From the NCBI GenBank assembly GCA_963575645.1, contig OY754465.1, positions 57,869,901 through 57,933,900 on the forward strand: DNA of 64,000 nucleotides. The letters are read 5' to 3'. Positions 56,955-64,000 of this stretch are shown piece after piece (position 1 is the first letter of the stretch; each line of letters starts with the position of its first letter). The position numbers and the translations under genes were made by a program. The DNA is from Xanthostigma xanthostigma (lineage: Eukaryota > Arthropoda > Insecta > Raphidioptera > Raphidiidae). The notes below the pieces were generated by a model. That model ran no database searches, was not told where the DNA came from, and saw only the letters and a program-made list of their open reading frames with translations.

Positions 56955-57497
56955 TAGTGATGTGCCGTATATCCGTATCCGTATCCGCGGATAATCGAGG
57001 GAGAAGAAAGATCCGTATCCGTGTCAGTTAGTTTTTGGCGGATCTTTTACGGATCTTTATAAATTTTCCATTCATAAATGAAATTTTATATATATGTATA
57101 GGTGATTCGGTAATAATGAAAAACTGTTAAATTACATTCAGATTATTTTTTATTTCTTAAAATCGTATTTCGCACCTTTATATTGCAAAAAATTATCGTA
57201 GTGAGTACCATATTAATAGTACATAACTCAAAGGTACTAAAAAACTATCTTTATATTGAGATATTGCATATCGATCTTTGGAAAGAGGCAATATGTTATG
57301 AGAGTTAACTCTTAAAGAGGTCAATAACTTTTTCCCATAACACATAGTCTCTTTCCAAAGATCGATGTGCAATATTTACCGTCGCGTACTCTAAGAAAGT
57401 TAGGATCCGTATCCGTATCCGCGGATCTTGAAACCAAATATCTGTATTCAGATCCGTATCCGTGGATATACATTTTTAACGATCCGGCACGTCACTA
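56955..57497. mobile_element. hAT-like MITE (ATCCGTATCCG type), copy 2
   Basis: TAGTGATGTGCCGTAT at left; ATCCGGCACGTCACTA at right. Exact 8-bp duplication GTTACAAT at 56947-56954 and 57498-57505. 543 bp; keeps the internal hairpin. Confidence 0.9.
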
Positions 57498-57522
57498 GTT
57501 ACAATCTAAGAACTGTATGGGT

Positions 57523-57580
57523 CAGCGCTTCTTAAACGGAGGGCCGCGGCCCCGCTAGAGGCCACCGATGTATTCCGAGG
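57523..57580 (+). mobile_element. hAT-type element end
   Basis: CAGCGCTTCTTAAACGGAGG followed by GGCCGCGGCCCC, typical of a hAT terminus. Partner end not found. Confidence 0.45.
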
Positions 57581-59754
57581 GGCCACGAGTACTCAGTGAA
57601 ATTTTATGCAGTTTTCATTCAACCTATTTAGTCGAGGTTAGTCTGGGAGTTTGGGGTTTTGCTTTTTTTTTGCCAGAGCGCCAATATAGAGACGCCCCTC
57701 GTTCTCGAGGTCGGTGAACACGATGGTGAGGTCCCACATTTTTTTCCCTCGGCAACCCCTTCAAGTTGGCCTCAATGATTTCCACCTCTCGGAAAAAAAT
57801 AATAAAACATTATGTAGGAAAATTAATTCATTACAAAAATCCTTCTTATTTTTTTCTCTGTAATTTTGATACTTTAAGAATTACAGGCCTTCAAAGATGA
57901 TCATTTATGGAAATTTTACATAACTAAACGCGCTTTTCGATGTTTCACGTAAAAAATTTCATAACATCGTATGCCGCAATACGTTATAGGTATATGTATT
58001 TCTCGAGATATAAAGAATGCATGCGGAGGTAATGCTTTTACGTAAATCTGATTACTCGGCAATATAAATGAACAAATCGCTGGCGAATGTACTTTTCTGT
58101 ATATTATTGAAGTTTTAGGACACAATACCAAACGTGTTCATGCTGCAATAACACGATGGAAGTCTATGAAAGATGTTTGAATGGTTTTCTTCTCGCTCCA
58201 TTTCTCATGACTGTTTGTCTGTGCTGTTCTTATCTCCCCCCGTCTCCTCTTTCTCTATCTAATAAGAGTTACGTTGCAGCTGATGCCAGATGACGAACAG
58301 CATTCATAGCTGCACACTCCATTGAATTCGACCATCTTGTATAACTACTCAAACATTTGTCACCAAAAACTGAGGCCTAAGTTCGGTTTTCAACGGGAAA
58401 GTATCGTTTTTAGGGTCCTGTTGCCACTAGGGATCCCTTTCTGTAATCACTTTTTAGTGTATTTGCCATATTGGCGTCGGTCGGATGGCGGGACCTAGGT
58501 GCCGGACTAAAATTTATCGACGTTTCATAACCTCCTAAGAAGTTTGGCACCATTTTTGGAAAAGTATGTGCATATAACTTTTGAAGAAGTTAATTGATTT
58601 TAACGAAATTTAGACCACGTATTGAAATCCATCATCGCACGAAGTCTACTTAAAATGGGCCCAAACGGGCCACTTTAAGGGTAAGGTTTTAGGGGTTGAA
58701 AAATGTTTTTGGGCCCAAAATATTTATAATTATAGTTTAGGCGCTAAATACACACATAGACTGCTAAATTCATAACCCTTCCTTTTGGCTTCTCCGCAGT
58801 CGGGTAAAAATTAGGAGTATGGTATCGCCTTTTAAGTAATGGCATGCCTACGATCTTCGAAAATGTTTTCTAATTATGTTTCTAGTAGCTTTTCATGTTC
58901 GTAAATAATAAAAAAGTGTTTACACGTTAGTTAAAAAATTGTTTTAGTTTAAAATTTTAACAGTAAAAAACTATACTCCTTTAATTAAAATTTGCACGAC
59001 GGAACGAACTTCCGACGTGAATTTCGAAAAGCGTTCTGAAGTCCCAGTTAAGTTCGTGACAGTATATATAACTGAGTGTGGTTTAACAACACCAAAAACA
59101 GGGTAAATGTAGCATTGTATTATAGTTGGCGGCGAAAGCTGCGGTAGAAGCCCTAATAAGAAATGAGTTGTTACAGTGTTTCCCGTTTGTCTGCTCACTT
59201 ATGCATAGTTTGGTCCGGCTTGTTATCGTCAGTTTTATCTTCTTGCTCGTACCGTCAAAGTTGAGGACAGTGCCGCATCAAGAACTAATTTGTACTTTCG
59301 TACTTTTATGCCCATATTACCGAACACATAATATCAGGTAGAAAAATTAGTTAAAGAATAAATATACACTGCACTATACTCCTTGCTCTTTTTGTTATAT
59401 ATTGTGACGTTCACCCAAAAATCCGACCGATGGTGTTAGTGTAAAAGTCAAAAAAAGTTTCATAAAATAATGTTTTATCCTAACCCAATTGCATACAAAA
59501 CTTCCACTAACTTTAATGTTTTATAACTATACACTTCACAAATGGTTAATAAACAACAAATAAATAAATTTACAAGAGCAACTGTAGATATACTCCCCGC
59601 TTATAGGTTAGGTGTTATGATCTATGTGGCGGTCATTATTTTCAAGCGAATAAATATTTATACCGTCGAAGTAAGACATAATAGATTTATAACTGCAGTA
59701 AACATAATTATATTTGGTGAATTGAATTATCGCTATTTATTCGGAGGAATAGCT
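57581..59754. other. No gene or element recognised
   Basis: About 2 kb of mixed sequence. Short frames (57916-58131 minus, 58971-59198 minus, 59126-59341 plus) are not recognised. Confidence 0.4.
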
Positions 59755-60055
59755 TTGTCAACGACGTCAATGTGAATGGTTTAAGTCACTGTAAGCTTAG
59801 TACTATTACACTTACAGTGTGTCATTCAACATTAAATGACTCAGCAAAGATAACTCCGTACGTGCAAAATTCACTAGTGCCAGTGTGGCCTGTGCTGCGT
59901 GCGCTCTGTAAATGTGCGAATGCAACAGTACAGAATAGCTCAGCACAGAGCAATGGCGCTCGGAGTGAGTCATTCACAAAAAAATAGCGACTCACTCCGC
60001 TCCGAGAAAGGAGTCGTTCATTATGAACGACTCGCTCAGGAGTGACACATCACTA
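59755..60055. mobile_element. hAT-like MITE, right part (same family as 28194)
   Basis: Matches 28500-28805 from TTTGTCAACGACGTCAATG to the terminus GGAGTGACACATCACTA. The left half of the family is missing, so no target duplication can be shown. Confidence 0.75.
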
Positions 60056-60954
60056 ATAACCTCATGTGTGAACGGTAAACCGATCTAAATACAAACCCGG
60101 ATCAAGTTTTAAATGTATGTTTTACCGCCAAATAGACAAGAGCGCTCCAGTACATACAAATCAGAGTACGTGTACAGATCAAGGATCTTACACCTTAGTT
60201 TTTAAAGTCCTTCCCTGGCAGGTGAAAAAAGTGCGTTATAAGAAAAGAATGTACCAACCTCGTTATGTTATTACGGTGATGTACACCCGTTTGCGAAAAT
60301 GAGATGATTTCAATATTACTAGAAGATTTCATTTTATTCATAATAAACTTGGTTTTTTATAGTTTACTCCACACTAATTGGATTCCCAGGAGAATTTTGT
60401 TAAGAGAGCGTCTACTTTGTTATATAAAACATAAAAAAACGCTGTAGAATATTTTCTCTTTGTGGCTAAATAGTATAGTTTTTCGAAACTGACACATATG
60501 GGTAACTGTCTGTTGTTTTTTTTTTATTCATTCATTATTAAATTATTGGTCGCGGGAGAAACTTAAATCATTCGAAATATCGTTGGCTTTTGCTGGGCTG
60601 CTTAAAGCATTGTCAAAAAATTTAATTTGACAATGCTTTTAATTGTGATAACATAATTACAGTTTTCTAATGTCGTATTCAAACTCCCTGTCATTGCACA
60701 CAAAAACAATTTATTGATCTGCATAGAAAAATATCGCTTTTGAAACTAAATTTTGGTTGATATGCATAGAAAAATGTTGGTTTGAAGTGGAAATAGTTAA
60801 AAAGAAAATATCGTTTCAGTCGATCAATTATCTTGATTTAAATTTCTGTTTGGTCGCAATCTCATATCATTGTGAAATCAGATTTTTTGACAATCATTTT
60901 TCCAACTCAGCATTAGTTTTGCAATTTTTTATCTGAAAATTAGTAAGACCGCTT
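60056..60954. other. Unassigned, with a 13-bp-stem hairpin
   Basis: 60604-60639: AAAGCATTGTCAA and its exact complement around a 10-nt loop. No gene recognised. Confidence 0.5.
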
Positions 60955-61076
60955 TTAGCCTGCGTTCAGACATGCGGGAATCGTGCGTTTACGAATCGCG
61001 CGGTTTCAAACCGCAAAATTGTGATGCTATTCAGACACGCGCGGTTAGTATGCGATTTCGTGGTCTCAGTTTCAAA

Positions 61077-61226
61077 ATGGAGGTCGACGAAGAAGTGTGT
61101 TTACTGTGGTTGCTCCTTAAAAAAAAGAAAAGAAAAAGGCGGTATTGGGTGCATCCAATATTACGTGACCGACTAGTAGGTACATGGTCAGTTCGTAACG
61201 TTATATCCCAAATTAAGAATGTATGA
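61077..61226 (+). pseudogene. Harbinger transposase N-terminal fragment
   Basis: ATG at 61077, then about 49 codons to the stop at 61226. Contains a lysine/arginine run followed by RRYWVHPILRDR, a hallmark of the N-terminal part of animal Harbinger nucleases. The DDE core is deleted. Confidence 0.75.
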
Positions 61227-61310
61227 TAAAAAATTTTTTGACTGAATGTCCCATATTGCAGGTCTCTTCTCCACCTCATCAATAAATAGTTCAGTGTCGA
61301 AACGATCCAT
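61188..61310 (-). pseudogene. Harbinger MADF/Myb-like protein N-terminal fragment
   Basis: ATG at 61310, 40 codons, stop at 61190-61188. Reads MDRFDTELFIDEVEKRPAIW near its start, the opening helix of a MADF domain. Harbinger elements carry a second, DNA-binding gene of this type on the opposite strand. Confidence 0.75.
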
Positions 61311-61571
61311 GGCGAACTCACGAACAGTGACGTGCTCACCGCGCGGTATCCGCAACGCAACTGAACGCGAAGTAAAGACTCCATAGTAATAGAAACGCGC
61401 GGGAGCAGCGCGATTCTATTTTCTGGCGGTTGGGTTGCGGTAACCGCGCGGCTTGATTAACCGCGCGGTTATGTCTGAACGATTACTAACTAACTCATAT
61501 AAATAAGACCCGCGCGATTTCCATGCGATTCTATAATCGCGCGGTTCCCGCCGTGTCTGAACTAGCGCTTA

Positions 61572-62829
61572 CTCTTGGAAACCAATTGATCTAAAACATT
61601 GTTAAGGGTTAAAAATGTCCACAAATATATTTCTAAAACCAAATTGTTGGTGAGCGCTGACTAAATTAAAGGGGTTAATTATTTCGTTGCCAAACCGAAA
61701 TCTTGTAGTAGGAACCGCGACCCTAAAAAATGGTTCTGATTATATAGACTCATAGATGATGAAACTTTTAGAAAAGATAGTAATATAGTGATTTCAATCA
61801 CTTGGCTAGGGAACTTTGCAAGAACCTGGTCCGAGAGCTGGGGAAACATCAGTATTCAATTTGATGTAGTTGTCCCATAGAGCTATAACTTTTATTTTTT
61901 ATGAATTTGTTGGGTGGTATGGTTGCCGCCTTAAATAATAATCAAACATTTTTTTTGTTACTACATGAGCCATTGGATTTGATCAATATTTAAGATGGCA
62001 TTAATATCATCATCATTAATAACATCACCAATTAAAAAAAATATATGTATGTATATAAAAAAGCTCATACTGACCAGTAAATATATAAAAATAAAAAGCT
62101 CTAACTCTATGGAAGTAGTAATCACATCAAAAATGAATACCGGAAGTAATGTTTCCCCGCTGTCGGATTAAGTTCTAGGTAAGCGATTGGAGTCATTATA
62201 CATGCGTTCTGTTGACATGATAGCCATGGAAATCATTAATTCACTACAGAAAATCGTTCCACATAAAATGCAACATACACCGCACGCCCAAGGAAGGTTT
62301 TACGTGGAACAATTTTTTGTAACGCGCCAGTAATGATTTCCAACCATACCAACAAAAGTCATGTATATATTGCGTCTTAATGAAATTCACTGAATGTTTC
62401 ATCCTCTCTATAAAATTGAAACCATTTTTTACGTCCTCCGCTTGGACTAATTGGTAAGTTAGTTTATACAATAGCAAATGGGAGTAAAATCGTATCTTGC
62501 GTCTGTCCTGAAACACACAGTATAGTAAAGTTCAAGTATAGGACAATTCTCGTAAATTAGTCTTTCATGGTGTCTGTGCATAAACAGGGCTCGAACACGT
62601 TCACAGAAGTTTCTTACACACACATACATACATTACACATACACATAGCTACATACATAAATGCAGTATAAGCGTATAACAGTCTATCTGGACATGTATG
62701 TAATGGAATTACATACGAATGCATTCAATAGTACCAACTATCAATACATAGTACCACTAACATGTATAATAACTATGTACCTAAACTACATGTGCTGACA
62801 TTGCAAAATGGTGCCCTGCTTTCTGAATA
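61572..62829. other. Unassigned; (TACA)n-like stretch
   Basis: CA/TACATA-rich microsatellite-like text at about 62612-62700. The minus-strand frame at 62244-62516 is not recognised. Confidence 0.4.
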
Positions 62830-62930
62830 CAGTAAGACTCCGCTTAGCGCTGTTTCGGTTTAACGCTGTTTTATTTGAATAGGGTATTCCCCGAAAATCG
62901 GACATCGCGTGGGATTCCCCGATATCCAAA
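62830..62930 (+). mobile_element. Pogo/Tigger-type end
   Basis: TA then CAGTAAGACTCCGCTTAGCG and further TTAACGCTGTTTTATT text, typical of a Tigger terminus. The other end is not in the window. Confidence 0.5.
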
Positions 62931-63496
62931 TAGAGTTGCCAGATTGAGAAATCAAAATTTCTGGACAATATTCTAAAATATCTGGACAAAAGGATTTTAG
63001 GCTGGACAAAATAAAAATCTGCATTAATTAACCGAAACACGACAAATAATTAAGTAATATGTACTTTTTTAGGTATTATTGTTTTAAGAAAAACGAAAAT
63101 ATGATCTATTGAGCTGAAATTGGTACAAAAACAGAGGTAGCTTAATCTAACAGTCAATAGTACCTATTAAGTCACTTTTTTTTGCCACATATATTTAGTA
63201 CTTCCCTTAGCCGCCTTTATCATTTTAGAATCTTTCTCTGTATTTAGAAAAGATTTAAAATTAGTACAGGTTTCTTCAAAGTTCAATCGAATTATTAGCT
63301 CTGATTTCATTAAATCAAAGCATTCGGTCAACCTGCGTTTGAGTCGTAATACGTACCGTGAAGCGAGCTGTTCATTTGAGAGGCGGCGGTACATGCTTTT
63401 TATTTTTAGCTGGACATTTTGCCTAAAACCGGGACACTGGACAACGTATAAAATTGCTGGACAATCCAGCCTAGTCCCGCCAATCTGGTAACCTTA
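62931..63496 (-). mobile_element. hAT-like element remnant
   Basis: TAGAGTTGCCAGATTG at left and CAATCTGGTAACCTTA at right, inverted, with repeated CTGGACA words subterminally. No matching 8-bp flanks. Contains a minus-strand protein remnant. Confidence 0.6.
63167..63394 (-). pseudogene. Possible hAT transposase C-terminal remnant
   Basis: 75 codons with a basic helix followed by KSELIIRLNFEETCTNFKSF, resembling the C-terminal tail that follows the hAT dimerisation domain in some animal hAT proteins. The resemblance is weak and judged from memory; position inside a hAT-like TIR pair supports it. Confidence 0.35.
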
Positions 63497-63637
63497 AACC
63501 GCATCGGAAGGCTCCTAGTGCCTCAAAAAGCCGCCGATTTGCGAAAACATCGAAAAACTTCAATTTTTTTAATTTTTTGGAAAATATAAAAGTGTCACGG
63601 ATATGCCTGATTTTACTTGACCTTATAGAAAAAAGTG
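63497..63637. other. No gene or element recognised
   Basis: Unassigned sequence. Confidence 0.4.
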
Positions 63638-63781
63638 CGCTGAATCGAATGAGCACAAGCGCAGAACTGTATCTCTTCTGGTTTCGAAGTTATGAGCATT
63701 TAAAGTTTGAAAATTTCAAACTCGATTATCTCCGAAACTAGACAAGATACAGAGCTGCGCCTGTGCTTATTGGATTCAGCG
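63638..63781. repeat. Foldback unit (CGCTGAAT..ATTCAGCG)
   Basis: CGCTGAATCGAATGAGCACA and the complement of GTGCTTATTGGATTCAGCG, with paired CTGTATCTC/GATACAG inner blocks. Same design as 27810-27969. A further arm starts at about 63956 and runs off the window. Confidence 0.65.
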
Positions 63782-64000
63782 TGTCAAAATCTACCGGGTA
63801 ACCTTAATATCGACCCGTTCTGGGAGACTTCGATTTTGAAAATTTTTACAGGGGGGGGGCGACGATTATTTTTTCATTTTAAATAAAGTGCAGTATCGAC
63901 CGGAAATTTATATAATATGTGGTTGAAAATGACTTGGTCCTATGCAAAAAATCATGCTGAATCGAATGGGCGTATCTAGAAGTCTGTAGCTATTGTAGTT
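63782..64000. other. Continuation of foldback-type sequence to window edge
   Basis: ATGCTGAATCGAATGGGCGT near 63955 repeats the arm wording; a poly-G run is at about 63852. Nothing else seen. Confidence 0.4.

Larger units (their letters stand above)
60958..61568. mobile_element. PIF/Harbinger deletion derivative
   Basis: Inverted ends GCCTGCGTTCAGACATGCGG and the complement GCGCTAGTTCAGACACGG. TTA target duplication at 60955-60957 and 61569-61571, as expected for Harbinger. Repeated CGCGCGGTT words lie near both ends. The core joins the starts of two convergent genes. Confidence 0.85.

Noticed and set aside
61031-61384. 117-codon minus-strand frame across the Harbinger core
   Set aside because: It is in the wrong frame: the MADF-like start is at 61310 in another frame and the transposase start at 61077 is on the other strand.

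Overview
The window looks like a repeat-rich, AT-rich intergenic or heterochromatic stretch of an animal nuclear genome. It is most likely from an insect. The insect reading is an inference from the Helitron 5' ends of the form TC..TACTAATATTATAAA, the Ty3/gypsy element, and the mix of pogo/Tigger, hAT, Harbinger and Penelope-like debris; Lepidoptera is plausible but not proven. I found no convincing host protein-coding gene, no functional host tRNA or rRNA gene, and nothing of bacterial type. Almost every structured stretch is a transposable element or a foldback (inverted-repeat) unit.

Left edge (1-4276): the 5' two thirds of a Ty3/gypsy LTR retrotransposon on the minus strand, and the only real coding region in the window. 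Reading leftward it has a 5' LTR (4276-3511), a primer binding site for initiator tRNA-Met (3506-3496), an intact gag (3359-2538), and an intact pol open frame (2562 to the window edge) carrying protease, reverse transcriptase, RNase H and the start of integrase. Pol lies in the -1 frame. The slippery heptamer A AAA AAC sits in the gag frame four codons before the gag stop and is followed by a hairpin. The element looks young and possibly competent.

Regions 4.3-30 kb and 30-64 kb: a mosaic of non-autonomous elements, often nested. (i) Helitrons: three copies carry an embedded tRNA-Lys-like sequence (5067, 19782, 30029) and one lacks it (56219). There is a well-bounded 595/596-bp pair (17902, 37002) and one copy with a helicase C-terminus remnant (51949). 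(ii) A TTAA-flanked TIR MITE family (4540, 26561, 34671, 36382, 54538). (iii) hAT MITEs with exact 8-bp target duplications, including one inserted into the end of another (28194-29343) and one inserted into a TTAA MITE (34800). (iv) Pogo/Tigger-like elements (8960, 10228, 24943, 42161), one of them with a 531-bp foldback inserted in it. (v) A Harbinger deletion derivative that keeps the first codons of both of its genes (60958-61568). (vi) A TIR family beginning CTGCC with 4-bp AT-rich target duplications (33209, 50677, 53597). (vii) Penelope-like foldbacks with hammerhead-ribozyme-like cores at or near the palindrome centre (7869, 11445, 32704), plus a related perfect 138-bp palindrome without the core (38714). 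(viii) A long 166-bp-arm hairpin of unknown type (45631-46036).

The remaining stretches are AT-rich sequence with microsatellites and short element ends, in which I see nothing identifiable. They are listed so that the annotation covers the window.
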